Shown in pieces: positions 17,405 to 26,223 of a DNA stretch of 64,000 nucleotides. The notes beneath the pieces were generated by a model. The model saw only the letters and a list, made by a program, of their open reading frames with translations, searched no databases and was not told where the DNA came from. The position numbers and the translations under genes are program-made. The DNA is from CAJQQY01 sp964564545. Lineage in GTDB: Bacteria; Bacteroidota; Bacteroidia; Chitinophagales; Saprospiraceae. The DNA lies in the NCBI GenBank assembly GCA_964564545.1, contig CAZMBP010000021.1:1-64000 (forward strand), written 5' to 3'. Position 1 is the stretch's first letter. Each line of letters opens with the position of its first letter.

Positions 17405-19681
17405 TCAGTTTTGTAAATAAAAATTCACCTTAAAAGTATCTATTGTGATTTGAAACTCACCTGATTCTGTTACCCACTCATTTTCCATATTAACAAATCC
17501 TAAATCCTTTTCAGTTAAAGTAAAATCAACTTTTTTAGTTTCTCCTTGAGCTAATTCAATTTTTTGAAATTTTCGCAATTGCTTTACAGCAGGTACTACA
17601 CTTGCTACCAAGTCAGAGGTGTACAATTGTACCACCTCTTTTCCAATTTGGTCGCCTGTGTTAGTTATATCTACAGAAACTTTTATGGTTTCATTTTTTG
17701 AAAAAGTATCTTTTTGGATATTCACATTCGAATACTCAAAATCCGTAAAGCTCAAACCATGACCAAATTCATATTGCGGGTTAAAAGCATCAAAACCAAA
17801 ACCTCCATCTCGTTTATCTGCCTTTGTATGATCATAGACCCAGATAGAACCAGTATGACGAGGATAAGTGTAAGGCAATTTTCCACAAGGATTAAAATCA
17901 CCAAATAAAACCTCAGTAATAGCCCGACCACCTTCACTCCCTGGTAAATATGCCATTAAAATACTCTCAGTAAGAGGCTCAATTGCACTAATAACTCTGG
18001 GGCGTGCTTCCAACAAAACGAGAGCAATTGGCTTTCCTGTTTTTGCAATTCTCTCCACTAATTCTAATTGAGCTTTAGGCATATTCAAGTCTTCAATATC
18101 GCTTGGCTTTTCGGTTGCTGGTTTTTCTCCTAACACTATAATTACATAGTCCACATTACGAGCAGTCTGCACGGCTTTTGAAGTATTAATATCTTCATCG
18201 TAGGAAGTTCCTTCTACATATTTGACATTTGATTTTCCTATTTTATCTTCAACAGCTTCAAGAACTGTTTTCTTTTCCTCGTCGTTAAAATCAGTTTCGT
18301 GTCCACCCCAAGTTCGACTCCAGGCTCCATTGAGATAATTAAATGAATTGGCTCCCACACCTGTTACAAGGACTTTTTTATTTTTGGAAAAAGGTAAAAA
18401 GTCATTTTCGTTTTTTAAAAGTGTTAGGCATTCTTTAGCTGCTTCAAAACTTTTTTCGGCAAATTCTTCGGAACCAAACTTTGGATACAAGGAAGGATCA
18501 GTAAGCGGTTTTTCAAATAATCCTAATTTCTTTTTAACTGTTAAAATTCTTCGTACTGCATCATCTACCCGCGACATTGGAACCTCTCCTTCATTCACTA
18601 ATTCTACTAAATAATCCGCAAAACTTGCATCATAAGGTTCCATGCACATATCCATTCCAGCATTGACAGAAATTTTCACCGCCTCTTTTTCATCCTTAGC
18701 CACTTGATGGGTTTTCACCAGATTAACTACATCTTCCCAATCAGAAATGGTAAAGCCTTCAAAACCTAATTCTCCTTTTAGAATTTCAGTAATAAAATGA
18801 TAATCTGCATGTGAGGGAATTCCATTGACAGAACCGGAATTGAGCATTACGGATAATGCTCCATTTTTGATGGCAGATTCGAAAGGAGGCAAATAATATT
18901 GTCGAAGAATTCTTTCCGGTAAAATAGTTGGAGAGCGATCTTTTCCATTCATAGGAGTTCCATATCCTAAAAAGTGCTTAAGGCAAACTGCAGATTTATC
19001 AAATTGAGATATATCATCGCCTTGCGCTCCTTTTATCATGGCGTCTCCCATGATTGTGGTCAGATAGGTATCTTCACCAAATGACTCAAAGACTCTCCCC
19101 CAAAGTGGTTGCTTGGAGACATCCAAAACAGGTGAATAATTCCATGGTATTCCTGATGCTTTTATTTCATAGGAAGTGATTGCTCCGGTAACTTCTGCTA
19201 GGGCAGGATTCCAAGTAGCCGCTAGGGCTAATTGATGTGGAAACAAAGTTGAACCAGCAGTATAATTGGCTCCATGAACTGCATCAATTCCATAAATGAC
19301 TGGAATCTTTAGGCTTGACTTTTCTAAGACATAATCTTGGATTTGAGAAATATTTTTTCTCCATTCTGTTGGATCAAAAGGATAAGTACCCAAATTTTGA
19401 ACTGAACCAACATGCTTTCTAAGCAATAATTCATTCATCTTTGCGGTGTCCAATTCCACAGTATCTCTTCGCATCCAAAAATCTCCCTTAGCTAATGCCA
19501 TCAAACTGATATTGGTCATTTGCCCTGCCTTTTCTTCTATTGTCATCTTTTGCAACAATGCTTCTACATCATTATCTTTTATAGATAAATCACTCTTATT
19601 ACTTGCATTTTTACAACTAACAAATGCAAGTATTGCAAGGATAAAAAATCCTATATATTTTATTTTCTCAGTTAAATTCAA
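17405..19681 (-). CDS. GH3 beta-glucosidase lipoprotein
   Basis: The 758-residue GH3 enzyme has a lipoprotein signal ('LAFVSC', Cys23). The barrel carries nucleophile Asp314 in 'TISDWED', and the GH3 C-domain has 'VTGVGANSFNYLNGAWSRTWGG'. A C-terminal fibronectin-III-like domain (about 650-750) contains 'VSVDITNTGDQIGKEVVQLY'. The lipid anchor places it in the periplasm or at the outer membrane, where it would trim oligoglucosides. It sits between a GH16 (48 bp upstream) and a signal-less GH3 (21 bp downstream), so co-transcription is likely. Confidence 0.93.
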   Translation of the reverse strand: MNLTEKIKYIGFFILAILAFVSCKNASNKSDLSIKDNDVEALLQKMTIEEKAGQMTNISLMALAKGDFWMRRDTVELDTAKMNELLLRKHVGSVQNLGTYPFDPTEWRKNISQIQDYVLEKSSLKIPVIYGIDAVHGANYTAGSTLFPHQLALAATWNPALAEVTGAITSYEIKASGIPWNYSPVLDVSKQPLWGRVFESFGEDTYLTTIMGDAMIKGAQGDDISQFDKSAVCLKHFLGYGTPMNGKDRSPTILPERILRQYYLPPFESAIKNGALSVMLNSGSVNGIPSHADYHFITEILKGELGFEGFTISDWEDVVNLVKTHQVAKDEKEAVKISVNAGMDMCMEPYDASFADYLVELVNEGEVPMSRVDDAVRRILTVKKKLGLFEKPLTDPSLYPKFGSEEFAEKSFEAAKECLTLLKNENDFLPFSKNKKVLVTGVGANSFNYLNGAWSRTWGGHETDFNDEEKKTVLEAVEDKIGKSNVKYVEGTSYDEDINTSKAVQTARNVDYVIIVLGEKPATEKPSDIEDLNMPKAQLELVERIAKTGKPIALVLLEARPRVISAIEPLTESILMAYLPGSEGGRAITEVLFGDFNPCGKLPYTYPRHTGSIWVYDHTKADKRDGGFGFDAFNPQYEFGHGLSFTDFEYSNVNIQKDTFSKNETIKVSVDITNTGDQIGKEVVQLYTSDLVASVVPAVKQLRKFQKIELAQGETKKVDFTLTEKDLGFVNMENEWVTESGEFQITIDTFKVNFYLQN

Positions 19682-19729
19682 AATTGATTTTTTATGTAGT
19701 TTGTTTCTCTAGTTTTTTATAACAATACA

Positions 19730-21019
19730 TTAACGCTTCTCGTAAACTCGAACATAATCCAAAATAAACTTTTGTGAGGTAGCGGATTCATGCATCCCTT
19801 TTTGACCACCCCAGCCACCTCCCATGGCAAGATTTAAAATGATATTTTGTGATTGATCAAATGGCCAAGCAAGTTCAGTAGTTGTATCATCATAAGTGAA
19901 ATACTCTCTTCCGTCAACTGTCGCAGTCATTCCTTCAGGTGACCAATCGATAGCATAAGTATGAAATTCATCTTTCATATTTTTCACCTCAGTAATTCCT
20001 GTTGGTTGATTTCCCAACTTAAAATAATAAGCACCACTATGTGCAGATGCATGAGCCTTACCATCGCCAGTTTCATCATTCAACTCATAACCTACTGTTT
20101 CGAGAATATCAATTTCTCCACAATATGGCCAGTCAATTTCATCAACATATTTATCACCAAGCGTCCAACCTGCAGCCCAGTTTCCTTTTTCTACTGGAAC
20201 TTTTGCACGAAACTCAATTCGACCATAAAGAAATGCTACTTTTCCTCGAGTAGTCAGACGGGCAGAAGTCCATTCTTCCCCCATATCATTTTTCCGAGCC
20301 TCAATGATTAAGTTTCCATTTTCTTGGCGAGCATTTTCTACTCGTTTGTCAGTATAATATTGTAACTCATGATTTCCCCAGCCCCAATTACCAATATCAA
20401 AAGTCCACTTGGTAGTATCAGGAATTCCTTCTCCATTAAACTCATCAGCCCAGACAACTTTCCATTCCTTACCATCAGTTTTTTGAGTTAAAGTTTGAGG
20501 AGTGACTTGGTGTTTTTTCATCAAAGTAAACTTGAACCAATCTACTTTCACATTATCACCTTTTAGGTGTAATTTCATTTTATGTAGTCCTTTATCTAAT
20601 GGGCTCCCGTCTTTACTTGAAATTGTAAATGTCTTGTTATTTTCAATAGGAACTGCTCCTGTCACATTATAGGTACGTCCATCTTTATTATCAATATAGT
20701 CTTCCATCCAAACAGTAGCTTCATCAGCTGTAGATGATGCGTTTACTTCAAATTTATATCTTCCAGCTACTGGGACATTCACATCAAATGAAACCCAAGA
20801 TTCTCCTTTCGCAGAAGTTATTGCTTTACCTTCTTCCTTTGTAATTTCCCCTTTCGATTCAATGAAATTTTCTACTTCGGTGGCAACACTTACTTCCGTT
20901 TTTGGAGTTTCTTTAGTGGTTGTTTCTTCGCCTTTTTCGGCATTTCGAACACAAGAAACTAAAGCAATTATGATAAATATTTTGAGCGTAACAAGTATGA
21001 AATACGATGAATTTTTCAT
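19730..21019 (-). CDS. GH16 beta-glucanase lipoprotein with N-terminal CBM-like domain
   Basis: The 429-residue protein has a lipoprotein signal (Cys23). A beta-sandwich of about 120 residues (50-170), with 'GESWVSFDVNVPVAGRYKFEV' and 'KGDNVKVDWFKF', resembles CBM6-type modules. The GH16 catalytic domain spans 185-429. The active-site motif is complete, with nucleophile Glu302, Asp304 and acid/base Glu307 in 'GEIDILE'. 'WNWGWGNHELQYY'-like residues near 215 are typical of laminarinases (endo-1,3-beta-glucanases). It should cut beta-1,3-glucan at the cell surface. A hairpin at 21099-21136 separates it from the sugar porter gene upstream. Confidence 0.92.
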   Translation of the reverse strand: MKNSSYFILVTLKIFIIIALVSCVRNAEKGEETTTKETPKTEVSVATEVENFIESKGEITKEEGKAITSAKGESWVSFDVNVPVAGRYKFEVNASSTADEATVWMEDYIDNKDGRTYNVTGAVPIENNKTFTISSKDGSPLDKGLHKMKLHLKGDNVKVDWFKFTLMKKHQVTPQTLTQKTDGKEWKVVWADEFNGEGIPDTTKWTFDIGNWGWGNHELQYYTDKRVENARQENGNLIIEARKNDMGEEWTSARLTTRGKVAFLYGRIEFRAKVPVEKGNWAAGWTLGDKYVDEIDWPYCGEIDILETVGYELNDETGDGKAHASAHSGAYYFKLGNQPTGITEVKNMKDEFHTYAIDWSPEGMTATVDGREYFTYDDTTTELAWPFDQSQNIILNLAMGGGWGGQKGMHESATSQKFILDYVRVYEKR

Positions 21020-21098
21020 GATATTAATTCTGCGTTTTGTCGTTAATATTAATTTAAAAAATCTTTTAAAACCTTATAACTAATTTAAAATTAGAAAA

Positions 21099-21136
21099 TT
21101 AGGTCGAATGAATTCATATGGATTCACTCGACCTAA
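21099..21136 (-). terminator. Intercistronic hairpin after the sugar porter gene
   Basis: A 15-bp stem with one mismatch (TTAGGTCGAATGAAT at 21099-21113 against 21122-21136) is followed on the minus strand by a T-rich stretch. It lies in the 122 bp between the MFS porter and the GH16 gene and may attenuate transcription or protect mRNA ends. Confidence 0.65.
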
Positions 21137-21141
21137 AAATA

Positions 21142-22698
21142 TTATTTAACTAATAGTGCTTCCAATTCTTCTAATGATTTTCCTTTCGTTTCAGGAACTT
21201 TCATTATAATGAAAATCAAACCTATCACAGCAAACACTCCATAAATAAGGAAAGTCATAGAACTTCCTAAATTGTCTAACTCCCAAGGGAAAACAAATTG
21301 AACTAAAGTACTCACACCTGAGTTAACCAACCCAACAAAGGATATGGCAATACCACGAATCCAATTGGGGAATAATTCTGAGAAAAGTACCCACATAACA
21401 GGTCCTACCGAAACCGCAAAGGAAGCCACGAATCCTAAAATACATATTAGTATTAGCCAAGAATTCATTGTAACTGCTGCTGTAATTAATTCAGATTCTA
21501 CCCCTTGAGCTGCTTCTTTTCCTAATGCGTCTCTGGTTGCTCGTTTGAAACTTACATCATCGGTAAAAGTTTTTCCGACAAGAGAAGCAAGTTGTTCCTG
21601 ATTTACAGATTCAGGTAAAGTTTGAACAGATTCAGCAGTTAAAGTATAAGTCGCTTGCTTGAAACCATATGATAATAAAAACATAGTAACCACAATTCCC
21701 CCTACTCCAAAAATGAGTAATGGTTTTCTTCCCAACTTATCAATTAATGCAATTGCAATAAGAGTGAAAACTAAATTTACAAGACCTACTAAAATGGCTT
21801 GAACAAAGGAAGCATCGGTTCCAATTCCTGATTGTTCAAAAATCATAGGAGCATAAAAGAATACTGAGTTAATCCCAGTAATTTGTTGAAGGATTCCTAT
21901 CACTAATCCAATAGTTAGAACTAAACGCAATGAAGGTTTCAAAAGATCTTTGAAAGATGAGCTCTCCTCTGATGTACCAGCCCCCATACTATCTTTCACA
22001 GAATTAATAATTCTTTTAGCCTCTTCTTCATCAGCAGCTTTTTTCATTATCGCTAGTGCTTCTTCATATCTTCCTTTCATTGCCAACCAACGAGGGCTCT
22101 TTGGTACTATAAATAATGCAAAGAAATATAGGATAGCAGGAAGAGCTTCTAAGCCTAACATCCATCTCCAATTATACTCATCAAATTTTAAAGATTGTGC
22201 CCAAGCTGCATCTGATTCTCCTAATTGCAAAATCATATAGTTAGTAAAAAAGGCTACAGATATCCCTAAAACAATATTTAATTGATTGAAGGAAACCATT
22301 CTTCCTCTCATTGAAGGAGGGGCAATTTCAGCAATATACATTGGAGCAATAATTAAAGATGCACCAACTCCTAATCCACCAATCATTCGAGCAATTACTA
22401 AAATTAAAAATGAAGGAGCGAAAGCTGAACCAATTGCAGATACAAAATAAAGTAAAGCTGCATATGTCAAAACTTGTTTCCTTCCATACTTATCACTAAT
22501 AGGTCCTGCGACCATCATAGCAAGTGTAGCTGTAACTGTAAGAGATGCTACTGCCCATCCTAATTCTAATTTTGTGAGATCAAATTCTAATTCGATAAAT
22601 TTGTTGACGCCAGAGATTACTGAAGCATCAAACCCCATTAAGAAGCCACCCAAAGCAACTATTAAGGCTATGAGGATAATGAAATTGGTTTTTCCCAT
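21142..22698 (-). CDS. MFS sugar porter (sugar:H+ symporter family)
   Basis: A 518-residue protein with 12 predicted membrane helices and all sugar-porter signatures. These are 'GPISDKYGRKQVL' after TM2, 'PKSPRWLAMKGR' after TM6, 'QQITGINSVFFYAPMIFEQSG' in TM7, 'DKLGRKPLL', and 'PETKGKSLEELE' at the end. A loop of about 55 residues (365-420) between TM9 and TM10 is longer than usual. It should import glucose or a short sugar across the inner membrane. Its place inside the glucan hydrolase series makes glucose or laminaribiose the likely substrate. Confidence 0.92.
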   Translation of the reverse strand: MGKTNFIILIALIVALGGFLMGFDASVISGVNKFIELEFDLTKLELGWAVASLTVTATLAMMVAGPISDKYGRKQVLTYAALLYFVSAIGSAFAPSFLILVIARMIGGLGVGASLIIAPMYIAEIAPPSMRGRMVSFNQLNIVLGISVAFFTNYMILQLGESDAAWAQSLKFDEYNWRWMLGLEALPAILYFFALFIVPKSPRWLAMKGRYEEALAIMKKAADEEEAKRIINSVKDSMGAGTSEESSSFKDLLKPSLRLVLTIGLVIGILQQITGINSVFFYAPMIFEQSGIGTDASFVQAILVGLVNLVFTLIAIALIDKLGRKPLLIFGVGGIVVTMFLLSYGFKQATYTLTAESVQTLPESVNQEQLASLVGKTFTDDVSFKRATRDALGKEAAQGVESELITAAVTMNSWLILICILGFVASFAVSVGPVMWVLFSELFPNWIRGIAISFVGLVNSGVSTLVQFVFPWELDNLGSSMTFLIYGVFAVIGLIFIIMKVPETKGKSLEELEALLVK

Positions 22699-22740
22699 GT
22701 TGAAGTATTTAAGTTGATTAATCGTTTCTAAAAAAAAATT

Positions 22741-22780
22741 AAATAAGAACTCAATTTAAAAAAAAATTGAATTCTTATTT
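22741..22780 (-). terminator. Intercistronic terminator-like hairpin after the GH3 gene
   Basis: A stem of about 17 bp (22741-22757 with 22764-22780, one mismatch) is followed on the minus strand by an AATTTTTTTT run. It looks like a true intrinsic terminator between the GH3 and MFS genes. It would give partial read-through or separate transcripts. Confidence 0.75.
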
Positions 22781-22786
22781 AATCTA

Positions 22787-25003
22787 TCATTTAATATAAA
22801 ATGAAGTTCTTAAGGTAGCATCAGAATTACCCCCAACCCAAACTTCAAATTGTCCAGGTTCTGTTACTAATTTCATATGTCTATTATAAAATGCTAAATC
22901 ATCTGTATGAAGATGAAAGCATATTGTTTTTGTTTCTCCTACATGCAAATGAACCCGTTGAAAACCTTTTAATTCTTTGATTGGCCTGGTAACATTTCCG
23001 ACTAAATCACGGATATATAATTGAGCAATTTCAATAGAATCAAACCTTCCATTATTAGTTAATTGAGCATATATTTCAATACTTCCCCCCATTTCTATTA
23101 CTCCTTCAGACAACCAAATATTATGGTAAACAAAATGACCATATGATAAACCAAAACCAAAAGGATATTGAGGTTCAAATCCAGCATCTAAATGGAAAGA
23201 AGTATTCCCAACCGAGGTTTGCCCCGCTCGTGGTTCTATGTCATCAATATGAATGAATGAATCGTAAGTGGCTGGTTTCCCAGAGTTTCTTTGATTATAA
23301 TAAATTGGAATTTGACCAACCATTTTTGGAAATGTTACAGGTAGCTTACCTGATGGATATTCTTTTCCGAATAAAATATCTGCAATTGCTGGCCCTCCCA
23401 TAGTTCCTGGATGCCAAGCAAATAACATTGCATTTACAAAATGCTCCGTTTGACTTAAAGTGAGAGGACGTCCTGCCATTATAACAAGAACAGTCGATTT
23501 TCCAAGTTTAGAAATCTCTTCTAGTAGTTCATTTTGATAACCTGGTAAATCAATATCAGCTCGGCAATGTGCCTCTCCAGATAGAATCGCTTCTTCACCT
23601 AGGAAGAAAATAACTGTATCTGATTTTTTTGCAGCTTCAACTGCTTCTTCAAAGTATTTATCTTTTACTTTACTACGAGTAGTTTCCATTCCTCGAGCAA
23701 CATGAATATTTACATCTTCTCCTACCATTTCTTTGATGGCTTGCAAAGGAGTTTGACACCATTCTTCTTTTCCATCAAAAGTCCAAGTACCCATTTGCTC
23801 AAAACCGTCATCTGCCAATGGACCAATAATCGCTAAATCTTTAATATTGTTTTTTTCAAGTGGAAGTTTATTGTAGTCATTTTTTAACAAAACAATACTT
23901 TCCAGAGCTGCTTGTTTGGCAGTTTGTAAAAAGTCATTATTTCCTTTTTCTGGAAATTCTATTTTATCAAAATCAGGTTTGTCAAACAAACCTAAATCAA
24001 ATTTGACTTTTAAAATATTACTTACACATTGATCTATTTTCTCCATTGGAATTCTGCCGCTTTCTACTAGATTTTCAAGATTGTGCAAATAAGTATGACT
24101 AGCCATTTCCATGTCTACTCCCGCATTTACAGCTTCAAAAGCAGCTTCTTTTTCATTTTCAGAAAAACCATGAGTAATTAATTGAATAACTGAATCCCAA
24201 TCACTCACTACAAATCCATCATAATTCCATTCATCTCGAAGGATGTTTTTCATGAGAAATTCATTACCTGATGCAGGTACTCCATTTATATCTGAAAATG
24301 CAGCCATGAAAGTGGCAACGTTAGCATCTACAGCTGCTTTGAAAGGAGGAAGCACAACATTTCGTAATTCATTTTCCGAAATATTTACATAAGCATAATC
24401 CTTCCCTGCCTCTGAATATCCATAACCAGCGAAGTGTTTTGCGCAAGCGGCAATACTATCTGATTTGGATAAATCATCTCCTTGAAATCCTTTAATCATA
24501 GCATTTCCAAGAACACTAGTTAGGTAAGAATCCTCTCCTAATGTTTCAGCAATTCGCCCCCATCTTGGATCTCTTGAAATATCTATCATTGGTGCAAAAG
24601 TCCAATGAATTCCAGAAGAGGCAGCTTCGATTGCAGCTACTCTTGCTCCTTTTTCGATTAATTCAGGATTCCAACTTGCTGCTTGACCAAGAGGAATCGG
24701 CATCATCGTTTGGAAACCATGAATGACATCTCTACCAATAATAATTGGAATTCCTAATCTACTTTCTTTTCTGGCTATTCTTTGTAATTCCTTTAATTTC
24801 TCCTCATCAACTTCATTCAAAATAGACCCAACTTTTCCTTGTCGAATTGCTTCTCGGAAATCATCTGTTATTTCAGTTCGATTAGCAAACTGAGACATTT
24901 GTCCGATCTTTTCCTGCAAAGTCATTTTTGCTAACAATTCATTTATTCGAGTTGCTGTACTTTGCTTTGCAGTAGTTTCAGTATTTGATTCGTTATAATT
25001 CAT
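22787..25003 (-). CDS. GH3 beta-glucosidase (BglX-like), no signal peptide
   Basis: A 738-residue GH3 enzyme with a hydrophilic N-terminus and no signal peptide, so probably cytoplasmic. The barrel has nucleophile Asp268 in 'VVSDWDS' and the 'KHFAGYGYSEAGKDY' loop. The GH3 C domain has 'IIGPLADDGFEQMGTWTFDG', and a fibronectin-III-like tail runs from about 640 to 738. BglX proteins are normally periplasmic, so the missing export signal is unusual. It follows the GH16 gene by 110 bp and precedes the sugar porter. It should hydrolyse imported oligoglucosides. Confidence 0.92.
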   Translation of the reverse strand: MNYNESNTETTAKQSTATRINELLAKMTLQEKIGQMSQFANRTEITDDFREAIRQGKVGSILNEVDEEKLKELQRIARKESRLGIPIIIGRDVIHGFQTMMPIPLGQAASWNPELIEKGARVAAIEAASSGIHWTFAPMIDISRDPRWGRIAETLGEDSYLTSVLGNAMIKGFQGDDLSKSDSIAACAKHFAGYGYSEAGKDYAYVNISENELRNVVLPPFKAAVDANVATFMAAFSDINGVPASGNEFLMKNILRDEWNYDGFVVSDWDSVIQLITHGFSENEKEAAFEAVNAGVDMEMASHTYLHNLENLVESGRIPMEKIDQCVSNILKVKFDLGLFDKPDFDKIEFPEKGNNDFLQTAKQAALESIVLLKNDYNKLPLEKNNIKDLAIIGPLADDGFEQMGTWTFDGKEEWCQTPLQAIKEMVGEDVNIHVARGMETTRSKVKDKYFEEAVEAAKKSDTVIFFLGEEAILSGEAHCRADIDLPGYQNELLEEISKLGKSTVLVIMAGRPLTLSQTEHFVNAMLFAWHPGTMGGPAIADILFGKEYPSGKLPVTFPKMVGQIPIYYNQRNSGKPATYDSFIHIDDIEPRAGQTSVGNTSFHLDAGFEPQYPFGFGLSYGHFVYHNIWLSEGVIEMGGSIEIYAQLTNNGRFDSIEIAQLYIRDLVGNVTRPIKELKGFQRVHLHVGETKTICFHLHTDDLAFYNRHMKLVTEPGQFEVWVGGNSDATLRTSFYIK

Positions 25004-25038
25004 CTAAAATTTGAAGTTAAATCATGGAAGAATAAATT

Positions 25039-25071
25039 GAACTGAAGTAGATTTTTTATCCACTTCAGTTC
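25039..25071 (-). terminator. Intercistronic hairpin after the first GH16 gene
   Basis: A perfect 10-bp stem GAACTGAAGT/ACTTCAGTTC with a 13-nt loop in the 110 bp between GH16 and GH3. No long T run follows on the minus strand, so it may be an mRNA-stabilising hairpin rather than a full terminator. Confidence 0.5.
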
Positions 25072-25113
25072 TTTTCTAAAAAGAAGAAAATTTTATTTGT
25101 TTGAGTAGATCTT

Positions 25114-25974
25114 TTATTTCTCTTGGTAAACGCGGACATAATCCACTTCCAATTTTTGTGGAAAAACTGTTGATCCATCTGGGTTACCAGGAAGGTTTCC
25201 TCCAACAGCAACATTGAGAATCATATGAAATGGTTGATCGAATGGATAAGGGGCTGGCAAAATTGTAGAACGAGTAACTGGTTCTCCATAATTTTCGCCA
25301 TCTACTTGGAATTGCATACAGTCTTCACTCCATAATACAGTAAATACATGGAACTCATCAACAAATGATGGTCCTGAGTTTTTAATAGTATCCTGGGAAA
25401 AAAATCTCCAATTTTCAAAGCCTAACCCATAATGAACTGTCCCAAAAACTTTATTTGGCTCACTTCCAATATTTTCCATTATATCAATCTCACCACTTCT
25501 AGGCCATAAACCATATACAGTATCTGTAGGAAGCATCCAAATGGCTGGCCAAAGACCTTGCCCTGTTGGTAATTTCGCTCGTACATCCATCCGCCCGTAT
25601 TTCCAATCTCCTTTACCTTTTGTCACCATTCGTGCGGAAGTATATTGATGTTCACCTAAGTAAAGTGGTGACTCTTTCTTAGCCTCAATCACTAAATTTC
25701 CATTACTGATGTATGAATTTTCTGGGCGGTCAGTATAATATTCTAATTCATTATTCCCCCATCCACATAAATCTGGACATCCATCTCCTGATTCGTATGA
25801 CCATTTTGAATCATCAATTTCACTTCCATCGAATTCATCATTCCAAACCATCTGATAGTTTTCGATTGATTTGGTAAAATCACAACCTCCAATATCAGCT
25901 GGTTCTTGGCAACTTGGAAGTAAAAAGAGTGAAAGTAATAAAGTAGAAAGTATTATTTGGTAAATGATTTTCAT
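25114..25974 (-). CDS. GH16 laminarinase-type lipoprotein
   Basis: A 286-residue GH16 enzyme with a lipoprotein signal ('LFLLPSC', Cys22) and only the catalytic domain. The active site is complete in 'GEIDIMENIG' (nucleophile Glu162, Asp164, acid/base Glu167). 'WGNNELEYYTDRPEN', 'GLWPAIWMLP' and 'NVAVGGNLPGNPD' are typical of endo-1,3-beta-glucanases. It should cut laminarin-like beta-1,3-glucan outside the cell or at the outer membrane. It is the first gene of the minus-strand series, 35 bp downstream of a TAAATTTG -7 element and the four-box operator, and divergent from the regulator gene. Confidence 0.93.
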   Translation of the reverse strand: MKIIYQIILSTLLLSLFLLPSCQEPADIGGCDFTKSIENYQMVWNDEFDGSEIDDSKWSYESGDGCPDLCGWGNNELEYYTDRPENSYISNGNLVIEAKKESPLYLGEHQYTSARMVTKGKGDWKYGRMDVRAKLPTGQGLWPAIWMLPTDTVYGLWPRSGEIDIMENIGSEPNKVFGTVHYGLGFENWRFFSQDTIKNSGPSFVDEFHVFTVLWSEDCMQFQVDGENYGEPVTRSTILPAPYPFDQPFHMILNVAVGGNLPGNPDGSTVFPQKLEVDYVRVYQEK

Positions 25975-26008
25975 TTCAATTATTTATGTTTTTAAAAAAG
26001 AAATCTGT

Positions 26009-26016
26009 CAAATTTA
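26009..26016 (-). promoter_or_regulatory. -7 element TAAATTTG of the GH16 operon
   Basis: Read on the minus strand this is TAAATTTG, an exact match to the Bacteroidota -7 consensus TAnnTTTG. It lies 35 bp upstream of the GH16 ATG and exactly 32 bp downstream of the nearest GATGTA box. No TTTG -33 element is present at the expected distance, which fits an activator-dependent promoter. Confidence 0.75.
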
Positions 26017-26048
26017 GTATTGAATGAATCTATAAAAGATTTTCCCCA

Positions 26049-26097
26049 TACATCTTACTTACATCGAGGGTTTTGGGCTATACATCACTACTACATC
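26049..26097 (-). promoter_or_regulatory. Four-box operator (two GATGTA pairs) of the GH16 operon
   Basis: Minus-strand GATGTA hexamers occupy 26097-26092, 26086-26081, 26065-26060 and 26054-26049: spacing N5, N15, N5. The same layout, orientation and distance to an identical -7 element is found at 31305-31352. A fifth TACATC (plus strand) at 26178-26183 lies nearer the regulator gene. It is probably the binding site of a dimeric activator, possibly the divergent regulator. Confidence 0.8.
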
Positions 26098-26223
26098 AAT
26101 GAATCTCTTTTCCCTCAAAACATTTACAAAATCTCTTTGTTATCAAGGTATCTGAGATTTTTTTTGGCAAAAATAACTACATCATCTACAAAATATTGAA
26201 TACATTTACGGCAAATCATAACT

